Shown here piece after piece: positions 1 through 9,152 of a stretch of 64,000 bases of DNA. A program made the position numbers and the translations under genes. Position 1 is the stretch's first letter. Every line of letters starts with the position of its first letter. This stretch comes from Oscillospiraceae bacterium (GTDB lineage Bacteria > Bacillota > Clostridia > Oscillospirales > Ruminococcaceae), in the NCBI GenBank assembly GCA_022835495.1, contig BQOK01000001.1, forward strand, positions 3,658,001-3,722,000, written 5' to 3'. A model generated the notes under the pieces. That model was not told the origin of the DNA. It was given only the letters and a program-made list of their open reading frames with translations, and searched no databases.

Positions 1-615
1 AAACAGAGTGCAGTCGGGCAGTGCGCTCTCGATCAGCTTGCTCTGCACGGTGCCGCGCTGGGCGCCCAGGGTTTTGCCCTTCAGGGCTTCTTTGCTGGTA
101 TACACATCCTCGTTGCCCTTCTGCACGATGAGCAGCTGCTGGTCCTGCTGGTACACCTCAGAGAAATCGATCTCCTTGGCGCGCTCCTCGTCCACGGTAA
201 ACGCCGCGATGCCCAGGTCCACCTGGCTGCTCTTGACCGCGGGGATGATGCCGTCGAACGCCATGTCCATCACTTCCAGCTCCACGCCCAGGGCGTCGGC
301 AATCTGATGGGCCAGCCAGATATCGCAGCCGGCAAAATTGGCATTGGCGTCCAGAAATTCAAAGGGAGCGTACTGGGCCTCGGTTCCGAGCACCAGCTTG
401 CCTTTGGCCTTGATGGCGTCGATGGTGGCGCCGGTGTAGGCCGAGTAGTCCACCGCCGCGGTGGAATCGGGGGCCGAAGCCGCCTGGGACGCGGGCGCAG
501 ACGCCGGCTGGCTTGCGGGGGCAGAAGCCGGGGTGCTGCTGGACGTGGCGCCGCCGCAGGCGGCCAGGCTCAGCGCCAAAACGGCGCTCATCATTGCTGC
601 AAGAAACTTTTTCAT
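1..615 (-). CDS. Amino-acid-type ABC transporter substrate-binding lipoprotein, truncated by window edge
   Basis: The 5' part (about 205 codons) of an extracellular solute-binding protein; the 3' end lies before base 1. It starts MKKFLAAMMSAVLALSLAAC, a lipoprotein signal peptide with lipobox LAAC, followed by a Ser/Pro/Ala-rich linker (SAPASQPASAPAS). The mature part reads GKLVLGTEAQYAPFEFLD and DIWLAHQIADALGVELEV, then DGIIPAVKSSQVDLGIAAFT. This is the bacterial SBP family 3 pattern for polar amino acids. It would bind ligand outside the membrane and deliver it to an ABC permease that is not in the window. A good promoter lies about 55-80 bases upstream. Family assignment is firm; the ligand is unknown. 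Confidence 0.88.
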   Translation of the reverse strand, partial: MKKFLAAMMSAVLALSLAACGGATSSSTPASAPASQPASAPASQAASAPDSTAAVDYSAYTGATIDAIKAKGKLVLGTEAQYAPFEFLDANANFAGCDIWLAHQIADALGVELEVMDMAFDGIIPAVKSSQVDLGIAAFTVDEERAKEIDFSEVYQQDQQLLIVQKGNEDVYTSKEALKGKTLGAQRGTVQSKLIESALPDCTLF

Positions 616-669
616 GATGTAAATCCCTCCATTGGTGAAGCGCCTCTCTGTGCGCCTCCTGTGTGTATG

Positions 670-697
670 ATTATACATCATCCATGCATATTTGCAA
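670..697 (-). promoter_or_regulatory. Promoter of the amino-acid-binding lipoprotein gene, with cre-like overlap
   Basis: On the minus strand TTGCAA (697-692), 16 bases, then TATAAT (675-670). The -35 lies in TTGCAAGCGTTTCT (692-705), which resembles a catabolite-response element. Further upstream TGAATAAATTTTCA (718-705) resembles an ARG box at 12 of 14 positions. The promoter is seen directly; the regulators are inference. Confidence 0.6.
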
Positions 698-778
698 GCG
701 TTTCTGAAAATTTATTCATAAAAAATGCAATTCTTTATGTTTTGACTAAAATCTTAGGCCCCGGGCGCGCGCGCATTG

Positions 779-1930
779 TCAGAATGCCAGGGCTTCGATG
801 CGGTCGAACGCCTCTTTCAGCCGGTCCAGCCCTGTGGTGCAGGCGATCCGCACATATCCCTCCCCCGCCGCGCCGAAGGCCACGCCGGGCACCATGGCCA
901 CATGCGCTTCGCGCACCAGCCGCTGGCAAAACGCGATGGAATCCATCCCGGCCTTTTGTATATTCATGAATAAATAAAAGGTACCCTGGGGCGGGCGCAC
1001 CGAAAATGCCGGCATGGCGTTGATGCGCTGCGCTGCGTAAAACACCCGCTCTTTATAGGCTGCGGTGTACTGGTCGCCAATTTCGCTGCGCAGCCGCAGC
1101 GCATGCAGCGCCGCCCGCTGCGACACCGAGGGCGCCGAGTACACCAGGTTTTCGTTCACCCGCTTCATGGCGGCCACAATGGGGGGCTCGGCGATGATAT
1201 GCCCAATGCGCCAGCCGGTCATCAGATAATTTTTTGAAAAGCTGTTCAGGGTGACCGTGCGCTTTGCCATGCCCGGCAGCGCCCGCAGGGGCAAAAAGCC
1301 GGTTTCATACATGTAGTCCGTATAAATTTCGTCGGCCAAAACCACCAGATCGTGCATCTTGGCCGCGGCCGCGATGGCCCTGTAGGTATCCATATCATAG
1401 GCCGCGCCCGTGGGGTTGCAGGGGTTGTTCAGGATCAGGGCTTTGGTGCGCGGGGTGATGGCCGCCTCCAGCCGCGCGGGGTCGATTCCAAAGCCGTCGG
1501 CCTCAAAGGTGGGCACCTCCACCGCTGTTCCCCCGGCAAGCTCCACCTGCTCTTTATAGGGGGAAAAATAGGGCGAGAAAAGAATCACCTCGTCGCCCGG
1601 GTCAAGCAGGGTCAGAAGCGCCAAAGCCATACCAAAGCAGCTGGAGGCCGTAACGAACACCTGCTCTTTTTCCAATGGCATGTGATATTCAGCGGCATAG
1701 AACTGCCGGATCGCCCCGATCAGCTCCGGGTCGCCCTGGGGGTCGGTATAGTGGGTATGGCCGGCCTTTGCATCCGCCATGGCGGCCCGGATGATCCGCT
1801 CATCCGTGGTAAAATCCGTGTCGCCGATGGAAAGGTCGATCATGTCCGGGTAGTTGTTTTTCTCGGCGGCGGCGCTGGCCATCACGCTGGGGCCGGCCGC
1901 TGCAAACCGCTTTGCAACAAAATCTCTCAT
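779..1930 (-). CDS. PLP-dependent aminotransferase, class I/II (fold type I)
   Basis: A 383-residue cytosolic aminotransferase of the aspartate-aminotransferase superfamily. The PLP lysine is K233 in SFSKNYLMTGWRIG. The cofactor-binding NNPCNPTG (about 168-175) and LADEIYTDYMY (D200) are present, as is the C-terminal arginine region GYVRIACT for the substrate carboxylate. Its ATG overlaps the TGA of the upstream LarA-like gene (ATGA), with a GGAGGGGG site before it, so the two are translationally coupled. The pairing suggests interconversion of a 2-oxo acid between its amino and hydroxy acid forms, but the substrate cannot be read from sequence. Length and motifs are normal. Confidence 0.9.
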   Translation of the reverse strand: MRDFVAKRFAAAGPSVMASAAAEKNNYPDMIDLSIGDTDFTTDERIIRAAMADAKAGHTHYTDPQGDPELIGAIRQFYAAEYHMPLEKEQVFVTASSCFGMALALLTLLDPGDEVILFSPYFSPYKEQVELAGGTAVEVPTFEADGFGIDPARLEAAITPRTKALILNNPCNPTGAAYDMDTYRAIAAAAKMHDLVVLADEIYTDYMYETGFLPLRALPGMAKRTVTLNSFSKNYLMTGWRIGHIIAEPPIVAAMKRVNENLVYSAPSVSQRAALHALRLRSEIGDQYTAAYKERVFYAAQRINAMPAFSVRPPQGTFYLFMNIQKAGMDSIAFCQRLVREAHVAMVPGVAFGAAGEGYVRIACTTGLDRLKEAFDRIEALAF

Positions 1931-3213
1931 GCCTTTTCCCCCTCCTTCTGTACCCGCGGAATCACGGTGGACCCGTTGGGGATCACATAAACCAGCTTGC
2001 CCTCAAGGTCCAGCTGGGCCAGCAGGGCCGCAGGGTCGCGGAACGCCCGGATGCCCATGGGCGCCACCAGGGCGGGATCCACGCCGGTGAGCATTACAAT
2101 GTTATAACGCCGCGCCTGCTCGCAGTTCAGGTAAAAAATGTAGCCGGGGATGGTAAAGTTCTCCCGCAAAGCCGGATCCAGCCTGCCCTCCCGCAGCGGT
2201 TTGCACCAGTCAAAATATTCCGCAGGCCCCCCGCCCTCGCGGCATTCGGCCACCAGCACCAGGGTGCCCCCGGGTTTCAGGCCGCTCTCCACATTGTCGA
2301 TGGTTTTGGTGCCCTGGTAGAGCGACATATCCTTGGGGTAGCCGCCGCAGCTCGCCACGATCACGTCCGCCTTTTCGGCAATGGGCACCCGGTACATCTC
2401 GTCGGCTGCGCGGCAGCCTGCCACCCAGGCGTCCATCCAGTGGCCCGCATAGATGCGCGCCAGGCGCATGTCGGCGTTCATGACCAGGTTCACGGTATAC
2501 AGCTGCTCCACCATGGCGGCGGCCTCGCACATATCCTCGTGCAGGGGGTTGCCCGCCAGCACCGCGTTGCCGATGGCCGGGTTCGAGCGGGGGGCCAGCG
2601 GATCCAGCGAGAGAAGGTGGTTTTGCTGAATGGTGTGCAGCGAGGCGACGCCCGGCAAAATGCTTTTGCGCCCGCCGCCAAAGCCTGCCATCACATGGTG
2701 GGCGCAGGCGCCCAGGGCCACCACCTTGCGGCCCACCGCCAGGGGGTGTACCTCCACCCTGGTGCCCCGGCTGGTGGTACCGATGTTCACAAGGTCCGGG
2801 GCCAGGCAGTCATGGTTGACCACCTGAATTTGTTCGTACACCCCATCCGTGACCAGGGTGCGCAGCTCGGCCTCGCTGCCGCCGAGGTGGGTGCCGTTCG
2901 CCACGAGGATGGCCAGGTTCTTTTCCTGCACCCCGCACTCCCCGGTGATATAGCGCACCAGGTGGGGAATCACCAGATCCTGCCGCATCCAAAAGCGGCT
3001 CATATCGCTCACGATCAGGGTCACCTTGTCGCCCGGGGCAAGCCAGCTGCGCAGGGGCGCCTGCCCTACCGGGGCGTCCAGCGCGGCATAGACCGCCGCC
3101 GCCACATCCCGGATCGGCTCCTCGGCGTGGCCGGTGAGCACCTGCAGCCTGCCGGTTTCAGGCAGGGCCAGGTCCACCCCGCCCTCGCCGTATTTAAAAT
3201 GGAACTGTTTCAT
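1927..3213 (-). CDS. LarA-type nickel-pincer hydroxy-acid racemase/epimerase
   Basis: A 428-residue protein of the lactate racemase (LarA, DUF2088) family. Lactobacillus plantarum LarA uses K184 to anchor the nickel-pincer nucleotide, H200 as Ni ligand and H108/H174 as acid/base. Here K183 in GFGGGRKSILPGV, H199 exactly 16 residues later (QQNH), H173 ten residues before K, and H109 in ANGTHL keep that spacing, so an active enzyme is expected. The larB/C/E cofactor genes are not in the window. It heads a two-gene unit with the aminotransferase. The substrate may be lactate or another 2-hydroxy acid; LarA relatives act on several, so no symbol is assigned. Confidence 0.85.
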   Translation of the reverse strand: MKQFHFKYGEGGVDLALPETGRLQVLTGHAEEPIRDVAAAVYAALDAPVGQAPLRSWLAPGDKVTLIVSDMSRFWMRQDLVIPHLVRYITGECGVQEKNLAILVANGTHLGGSEAELRTLVTDGVYEQIQVVNHDCLAPDLVNIGTTSRGTRVEVHPLAVGRKVVALGACAHHVMAGFGGGRKSILPGVASLHTIQQNHLLSLDPLAPRSNPAIGNAVLAGNPLHEDMCEAAAMVEQLYTVNLVMNADMRLARIYAGHWMDAWVAGCRAADEMYRVPIAEKADVIVASCGGYPKDMSLYQGTKTIDNVESGLKPGGTLVLVAECREGGGPAEYFDWCKPLREGRLDPALRENFTIPGYIFYLNCEQARRYNIVMLTGVDPALVAPMGIRAFRDPAALLAQLDLEGKLVYVIPNGSTVIPRVQKEGEKA

Positions 3214-3348
3214 AAAAAAGCCTCCCGCGGCCTAAACGCCTTGCCGGCCTGCCGCTTTGCTTCCTATCATACCATATCCCTGCAAAAAATGGCAGTGCAA
3301 GTTTATACAAATTTTTGCATAAACTTCCGCGCTGCTTTTCTCCGGCGC

Positions 3349-3378
3349 AAAAAAGGGCCGCTTCGGCGGCCCTCTTTT
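3349..3378. terminator. Bidirectional rho-independent terminator with UUCG loop
   Basis: GGGCCGC-TTCG-GCGGCCC stem (3355-3372), flanked by A-runs on one side and TTTTT on the other. It overlaps the stop codon of the minus-strand hybrid kinase gene. Confidence 0.85.
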
Positions 3379-5870
3379 TAAAGATAACGGCGCAGCTCGC
3401 TCAGCACCCCCGCAATATCCAGCGGTTTTACCAGATAACCGGTCATGCCCGCCTGGTAGGCCAGGGTTCTGTCCTCCCGAAAGGCGTTTGCCGTCATTGC
3501 CACGATGGGCACCTGCCCCGTGCGCCCTCCCAGCGCGCGGATTGCCCTGGCGGCTTCCAGGCCGTCCATCTCCGGCATGCGGATGTCCATTAAAACCGCC
3601 AGATAACGGCCCTCGCCTGCCGCCCGCACCATCTCTACCGCCTGGCGCCCATCCCCGGCCACGTCCACCTTCAGGCCGTGTGCCTCCAGCAGCGCCTGGG
3701 CGAGCTCGCGGTTCAAAGCGTTGTCCTCGGCCACCAGCACCCGCCTGCCGCTGAGATCCTGCTCTGCGGCGGCCTGGGCGGGCGCGGCCTCGGCAGCAGC
3801 GGCGTCCGCCGCAATGCCCAGCGGAAGGGTGAAGGCAAAATGGCTGCCGCCGCCTTTTTCGCTCTCCACCTCCAGCGCGCCGCCCATGAGCTGCACCAAA
3901 TTATACACGATGGAAAGCCCCAGCCCGCTGCCCACATTGTTGCGCGCACCGTCCGGCCTTTCCTGCTCAAACGGCAGGAACAGCTTTTGCTTGAATTCGG
4001 GCGACATCCCCACCCCGGTATCGTCCACCGCAAAGCGCAGGTAGGCCGTATCCTCGGCGCGCCGCTGCTCGCCCGCTTCCAGCGTTACCTTTCCGCCTTT
4101 CGGGGTGAACTTGAGCGCGTTTGACAGCAGGTTCATGAGCACCTGCTTCAGGCGCAGCGCGTCCCCCACATAACGGGGCTGCAGCGGGCCCGTGCGGCGC
4201 ACCTCAAACTCCAGCCCCTGCTGGCGGGCCTGCGGCCCAATGATCGACAGCAGCTCGCTGAAAAACGGTTCAAATTCAAACGCCTCGTGCACCGGGGTCA
4301 GTTTTCCGCTCTCGATCTTGCTCATATCCAAAATATCGCTGATCAGGCCCAGCAAAAAATGGCCCGCCGTGTCGATCTTGGCAAAACAATCGCCCACCCG
4401 CGCCGTGTCGTTCACATTCAGCTGGCCCAGCGCGCTCATGCCAATGATGCCGTTCAGCGGTGTGCGGATGTCATGGCTCATGCGGGAAAGAAAATCGCTC
4501 TTTGCACTGTTGGCCGCATTTGCCGCGGCCAGGGCATCCCGCAGCATCTGCTCCTGGCGGGCCTTTTCAGCGCGCTGCGCGTCCAATAGCTTTACCAGCT
4601 CAATGGCCAGAACGTGGTCGCTCACTGGGTCGTCCACATGGATGATCTGCACCGAGATCCAGTGGTACTGATCGTCGATCCCCTTTTGCCGTATTTCAAA
4701 ATATACTTCCTGTTCGCCCGCGGCAAAGCGCTGCAGCAGCTTTTCGCGGGAAAACTTGTCGGCAAATTCCTCCCGGTAGGCGGGGTAGACCTTGGCGAGG
4801 GTCTTTTGCACCAGCTCCTCAAAGCTGCCGGTGCGCTGCTCTAAAAAGCATTCCTGCTCTTCCAAAAAGCAGTTGTACGAATCGCCGGTCAGGTCCAGCG
4901 TCATGATCATGGGGTAAGCGGTGCAGATCGCCGCGCGCAGCGCCCGGTTTTCGATCAGCTGTTCCCGCTCCTGCGCCAATTGCAGATCGCGCAGCTCGGT
5001 GGTGTCCGTGTAGATCGCCTGCACCACATCCTGGCCGTCGGCGTTCATGAGCCGCTCCATCACCACGTTGATCCAGATGGGCGAGCCGTCCCGCCTGTGG
5101 GCGGGGCGGGTATAGGTCAGGGTGCCGCCGCCCTGCCGAAGCGCGCGGATCCGGCGCGCCACGCTGTCTTTTTCGCCGCTTTCCACCAGCTGCATAGGGC
5201 TGTGCACCTGGGCGCGGTATTCGGCTTCGCTGCCATAGCCATACAGCTGCCAGCCGGTGCGGTTGATGTTTACCAGCCGCAGCTCGCCCTCCGGCTCAAA
5301 CTGCACCACACCGCAGGGCAGCGAGTTGTACAGCTGCTCCAAAAACCGGGCCTGCCGCTGCACCTCGCGGGTGGTCTGCGCGATCTTGAGGTCCTGCTGG
5401 GCCAGGGCCGCCTGCAGATTTTGGTACGCTTTTTCCATGGCCTGCACCGGGTACAGCTCCCCTTGCTGCAATTGGGAGTAGTCAACGGAATTGTGGATAT
5501 GCGCCACCTTCAGCTCTCCATCCTCCCGGCGGAATACAAACGTGCAGCGCTGGTGGATGTGAAAAAACGCCTGGCCCTCCCGCTTTACGTGAATCGTGCT
5601 CTCCGCTTGGCACAGGTAGCACCCTGGCGCAAGCTCCCGGCTCACATAGCGCTCGTCGCTCATCTCGCCGGGCACAAGTTCCCGTTTGCCTGCGCGGAAA
5701 GCGGCGGCCACCGCCTCGGCGCCCTCGGCGCGCTGATCTGCGCCGCCCCCCATCCAAACAATGTCGGGGGAAAAGGTGGAGATCAGAAATTCCACCTCCG
5801 CGTCACAAAAATAGCTGGTCAGAATGCGGCGCGCCAGCGCCTCTGCCTCCTGCTGCACCTGCTCGGTCAT
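3378..5870 (-). CDS. Hybrid sensor histidine kinase: SnoaL/NTF2-like, PAS domains, HisKA, HATPase, REC
   Basis: An 830-residue cytosolic hybrid kinase with no signal peptide or membrane segment. Residues 1-135 look like a SnoaL/NTF2-like fold, a candidate small-molecule sensor. A PAS domain follows at about 175-295 and a second PAS-like region at about 310-425. The HisKA phosphoacceptor is H466 in LSRMSHDIRTPLNG. The HATPase N box is LMNLLSNALKF (near 585), with DDTGVGM and GSGLGLSIVYNL. A receiver domain from about 709 carries D762 in VLMDIRMPEMDG. Its ATG overlaps the stop of the upstream cyclic-di-GMP gene (ATGA), so the two should form one circuit. Soluble location suggests an intracellular cue. 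The N-terminal domain call is less certain than the rest. Confidence 0.88.
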   Translation of the reverse strand: MTEQVQQEAEALARRILTSYFCDAEVEFLISTFSPDIVWMGGGADQRAEGAEAVAAAFRAGKRELVPGEMSDERYVSRELAPGCYLCQAESTIHVKREGQAFFHIHQRCTFVFRREDGELKVAHIHNSVDYSQLQQGELYPVQAMEKAYQNLQAALAQQDLKIAQTTREVQRQARFLEQLYNSLPCGVVQFEPEGELRLVNINRTGWQLYGYGSEAEYRAQVHSPMQLVESGEKDSVARRIRALRQGGGTLTYTRPAHRRDGSPIWINVVMERLMNADGQDVVQAIYTDTTELRDLQLAQEREQLIENRALRAAICTAYPMIMTLDLTGDSYNCFLEEQECFLEQRTGSFEELVQKTLAKVYPAYREEFADKFSREKLLQRFAAGEQEVYFEIRQKGIDDQYHWISVQIIHVDDPVSDHVLAIELVKLLDAQRAEKARQEQMLRDALAAANAANSAKSDFLSRMSHDIRTPLNGIIGMSALGQLNVNDTARVGDCFAKIDTAGHFLLGLISDILDMSKIESGKLTPVHEAFEFEPFFSELLSIIGPQARQQGLEFEVRRTGPLQPRYVGDALRLKQVLMNLLSNALKFTPKGGKVTLEAGEQRRAEDTAYLRFAVDDTGVGMSPEFKQKLFLPFEQERPDGARNNVGSGLGLSIVYNLVQLMGGALEVESEKGGGSHFAFTLPLGIAADAAAAEAAPAQAAAEQDLSGRRVLVAEDNALNRELAQALLEAHGLKVDVAGDGRQAVEMVRAAGEGRYLAVLMDIRMPEMDGLEAARAIRALGGRTGQVPIVAMTANAFREDRTLAYQAGMTGYLVKPLDIAGVLSELRRYL

Positions 5871-8800
5871 GGTCGTTCCTCCTTTTCTGGCCCGCTTTTT
5901 GTATGGGGCTCGGCCCCCTGTCTGCTGCCCACCATGGCCTGCAGCGCATTGACCGCTTCATTCAGGTCCGGGGTCTGGCTCAGGATCTGGAACGCCGCGC
6001 CCACTAAACCCTCCTGCCCGGCGCCGTGTGCGGCGGAGTCGATGCAGGTGCCCGCCGCCAGCCGCCCGGCGGGCAGCCCCTCGCCGTTCATGGTGGCTGG
6101 GTCATAGATGGTATAGCAGTCCTTGCCCCTTGCCTTTGTGGCATACAGCGCCTGGTCCGCCCGGTGGAACAAGGTTTCATAGTCCTGCCCGTGCACCGGG
6201 AACAGCGCCGCCCCCACGCTGCAGGAAAGCACACCGTTTTCAGGGTCCTGACGGAACATACCCCGGACCCCGGCCAAAAAGCTTTCCAGCCTGGCCGCCA
6301 CCAGCTGCGGCCGGCCCGCCCCCGCCATATAGATCAAAAACTCATCGCCGCCGATGCGGCTTACCACATCGCCCGCGCGGAACTGGCGCCGCAGCTCGGC
6401 CGCCACCCCCTGCAGCACCGCGTCGCCGAACATGTGGCCGTAGGTGTCGTTGATCTGCTTAAAATCGTCGATGTCCAGCAGCAGCAGCGCGCCGTCCTCC
6501 TGCCCGCTCAGCAAGTGCTCAATGCGCCGGCGCCCCGCGCCGCGGTTATAGGCGCCGGTAAGCCCATCGCGCTCAGCCTGCTCCTTCAGCGCCAGGGCGG
6601 CGCGCCGCTCCTTGTCCACGTCGGTCAGTACCCCCACTGCCCTCACCGCGTTTCCCAGATCATCGAACTGGGTGGTGGCCCGGCCGCGGCACCAGCGGTA
6701 GCGGCCCGCCGCATCCGCCAGGCGCAGCTCACACTCCCCATAGGGCATGCCTGCGGCGATCTTTTTCATGAGCTGCAAAACCTCCGGCATGTCCTCCGGA
6801 TGCAGGTGCGAGGCGCCTGCCACCTGGCCGCTGAAGTTCTGGCTGATGGGCTTATAGCCAAACTTTTTCTCCCAATTTTCCGGCCAGTCCACCCGGTCGG
6901 CGGGGATATCCCACTCAAAGATCACATCGTCGGTCTGCTCCAGAATAATGCGGTGCCGCTCAATGCTGCGGCGCAGCTCCTCCTCGGCCTGGCGGGTCCG
7001 GGTCACGTCGATCATGGCCCCCACTAGGGTTTCCCCGCCGTCCTCGCCCACGGTCAGCCAGCTCTTTTCCAGCAGCCACAAAAGCCTGCCGTCCTTGGTT
7101 TGCACCCTGTATTCCAGCTCTACCATGTCGCCTTGTTCCAATTGAAGGGCGGTTTCGCGCACCGTTTCGTCCCGGTCTGCCGGGTAGATCAGCTCCAAAT
7201 AGTGGCCGTGAAACCGCTCGCTGATCTCCTGCTCAGTGTAGCCCAGCAGCTCCCGCAGATCCCGGCTCATCTGCACCAGGGTGAACTGCCGGTCGTTGCG
7301 GCACTGCTGCACCCCGCCCAGCAGACGCGCCAGGGCCCACTGCTCCCGCTCCTGCAAATTCGGCTCGGCCGCGCTCCGGTGCGTAAGGCTGGCCATATCC
7401 TGCCAGATCAAAAGCAGGTTCTGGCGGCGCGGGTCGCCCGGGTCCACCCGCAGCAGGGTGAACCGCCGGCGCACCCAGCTGCGTCTGGCACGGTCGAGCA
7501 CCCGGTAGGTGCGGGTGACGCGCGGAACGCCCTCATCAATAATGCGCTGCATCTGCCCGCTCACAAGCTCCAGTGCGGCGTGGCGGTCGTCCGGGTGGAC
7601 CGCCGCCTGCGCAAAGGCGCGCAGCGCTTCCTGAAAATTGCCGCCGCTTTTCAGCGTTTCAAAGTCGTTGCTGGCCAGATACACCACATGATACGCCCCT
7701 GTGGCGAGATCGGCCTCCATCACCGTGGCTCCCAAATAGCGAAGAAGCGCAAAATATTTGAATTGCCCCATGCGCGCGGTATCCTGCGGCGGCAGCGCGG
7801 GCGGTGCGCCCGCATCGCCCTGCTCCGCCGCAGGCTCTCCCGCCTGCGCGTCGTCCGCATAGCGGCGGGCCAGGGCGGCGAACTGGCCCCGCACCTGTTT
7901 GAAGCTCTCCAGCAGCCGGGGCGAAAACTGCCCGCACTCGCCGTTCAGGATCATCTGAAACGCCTCGCCGGGCGGGATGGCCTGCTTGTAGACCCGGTCG
8001 GTGGTAAGGGCGTCGTAGCAGTCCGCCACACCCACGGCCTGCGCTTCCAGGGGGATGGCGTCCCCCCGCAGTCCATCCGGGTATCCTGCGCCGTTCCAGC
8101 GCTCGTGATGCGAGCGGCAGATGTTGTAAGCGCAGTGCAGATAATCCCGGTCAGTGGCCTTTTCCAGCGCCGCCAGCATTTCGCAGCCCTTTATGGTGTG
8201 ATCCTTCATCCGCTCGTATTCTGCCGGGGTCAAGGGCCCGGGCTTATTCAGAATGGCGTCCGGAATGGCTACCTTTCCGATGTCGTGCATTGCCGCCGCG
8301 CTGCTGATCACCTGGATGCGCGCCTCGTCCAGCCCGTATTCCGGGCAGGTGCGGGCAAGGTCTTCCAGCAATACGCGGGTGAACATGCGGATGCGCTGCA
8401 CATGGCGGCCGGTCTCGGCGCTGCGGTATTCTATAATGGAGGAAAGCGCATCCACTGTGGCTTCGTTGGCCACCCGCAGCTGGGCGGCCTGCTGGTCGAT
8501 CAGCTGCTGCTGGTGGTTTTTGTGCCGGTAAAGCTCTAAAAGGTTTTGTACACGCCGCCGCACCACGTAGGGTGCGAACGGCTTGCTCACCAAATCCGAC
8601 GCCCCCAGGTCAAAGGCCCGCATCTCGCTCTCCACCGACGAATCGGCCGTGATCACCACCACCGGCATCTCGTTTAAAAATCCCCTGCTGCGCAGCTGGG
8701 CAAGGGCGGCAAAGCCGTCCATGCCGGGCATGACCAGGTCCAAAAGCACCGCGGCGATGCGCGCGCGGTACTGACCTGCCAGCAGCAGGGCCTGGTCGCC

Positions 8801-8905
8801 GCTGGCCGCTTCCAGCAGGTTGTGATCTTTTTCAAACACTCCGCGCAGGATCGCACGGTTGATCTCCATATCGTCCACGATCAGGATCGTATCGCGCTCT
8901 TCCAA
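5867..8905 (-). CDS. Cyclic-di-GMP response regulator: REC, HD-GYP, PAS, PAS, GGDEF
   Basis: A 1012-residue protein starting at TTG (8905), with a GAGGTGGAG site about six bases upstream. The REC domain (1-125) has D56 in LLDLVMPGMDG. An HD-GYP phosphodiesterase domain (about 155-345) keeps MHDIGKVAIPDAILNKPG and HHERWNGAGYPDGL, the metal-ligand and GYP motifs. PAS domains lie at about 540-655 and 660-770. A diguanylate cyclase domain ends in RIGGDEF (852-856), with an RxxD inhibitory-site motif (RAGD) upstream, so it looks active. Both synthesis and degradation of cyclic-di-GMP are thus encoded in one phosphorylatable protein. A 150-residue tail after GGDEF is unassigned. It is coupled to the hybrid kinase downstream. 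Confidence 0.9.
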   Translation of the reverse strand: MEERDTILIVDDMEINRAILRGVFEKDHNLLEAASGDQALLLAGQYRARIAAVLLDLVMPGMDGFAALAQLRSRGFLNEMPVVVITADSSVESEMRAFDLGASDLVSKPFAPYVVRRRVQNLLELYRHKNHQQQLIDQQAAQLRVANEATVDALSSIIEYRSAETGRHVQRIRMFTRVLLEDLARTCPEYGLDEARIQVISSAAAMHDIGKVAIPDAILNKPGPLTPAEYERMKDHTIKGCEMLAALEKATDRDYLHCAYNICRSHHERWNGAGYPDGLRGDAIPLEAQAVGVADCYDALTTDRVYKQAIPPGEAFQMILNGECGQFSPRLLESFKQVRGQFAALARRYADDAQAGEPAAEQGDAGAPPALPPQDTARMGQFKYFALLRYLGATVMEADLATGAYHVVYLASNDFETLKSGGNFQEALRAFAQAAVHPDDRHAALELVSGQMQRIIDEGVPRVTRTYRVLDRARRSWVRRRFTLLRVDPGDPRRQNLLLIWQDMASLTHRSAAEPNLQEREQWALARLLGGVQQCRNDRQFTLVQMSRDLRELLGYTEQEISERFHGHYLELIYPADRDETVRETALQLEQGDMVELEYRVQTKDGRLLWLLEKSWLTVGEDGGETLVGAMIDVTRTRQAEEELRRSIERHRIILEQTDDVIFEWDIPADRVDWPENWEKKFGYKPISQNFSGQVAGASHLHPEDMPEVLQLMKKIAAGMPYGECELRLADAAGRYRWCRGRATTQFDDLGNAVRAVGVLTDVDKERRAALALKEQAERDGLTGAYNRGAGRRRIEHLLSGQEDGALLLLDIDDFKQINDTYGHMFGDAVLQGVAAELRRQFRAGDVVSRIGGDEFLIYMAGAGRPQLVAARLESFLAGVRGMFRQDPENGVLSCSVGAALFPVHGQDYETLFHRADQALYATKARGKDCYTIYDPATMNGEGLPAGRLAAGTCIDSAAHGAGQEGLVGAAFQILSQTPDLNEAVNALQAMVGSRQGAEPHTKSGPEKEERP

Positions 8906-9152
8906 ACCGCTCCACCTCTTTCGGCAGTTAAACTGATTCTATTTTATCATACCACCTCCTGCTTGCCGGGGGTTAGCCTTTTTTTCTCTTTTTCTTTGTT
9001 ATTTTTGGCGCCTCGCCCACACTGCGCCTCCAGCCGCGCCTGTTCGCTGAAAAGGGCGCTTGTTCTTCGGCCCTGTTTTTATTATAATAGTGTATAAAGA
9101 TATTTTGCCCCTGCGGGCGGCACCGGGCGCGGCACGCATAAAGGAGTTTTGT
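8906..9152. other. Divergent intergenic region between signalling genes
   Basis: About 250 bases between the cyclic-di-GMP gene and the BvgS-like kinase. It holds the promoter for the plus-strand kinase (see separate entry), a TATGAT-like -10 for the minus gene without a clear -35, and no recognisable RNA gene. Confidence 0.6.
9060..9088 (+). promoter_or_regulatory. Promoter of the BvgS-like hybrid kinase
   Basis: TTGTTC (9060-9065), 17-base spacer, TATAAT (9083-9088). It lies 65 bases upstream of the ATG at 9153, which is preceded by AAGGAG. Confidence 0.7.
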
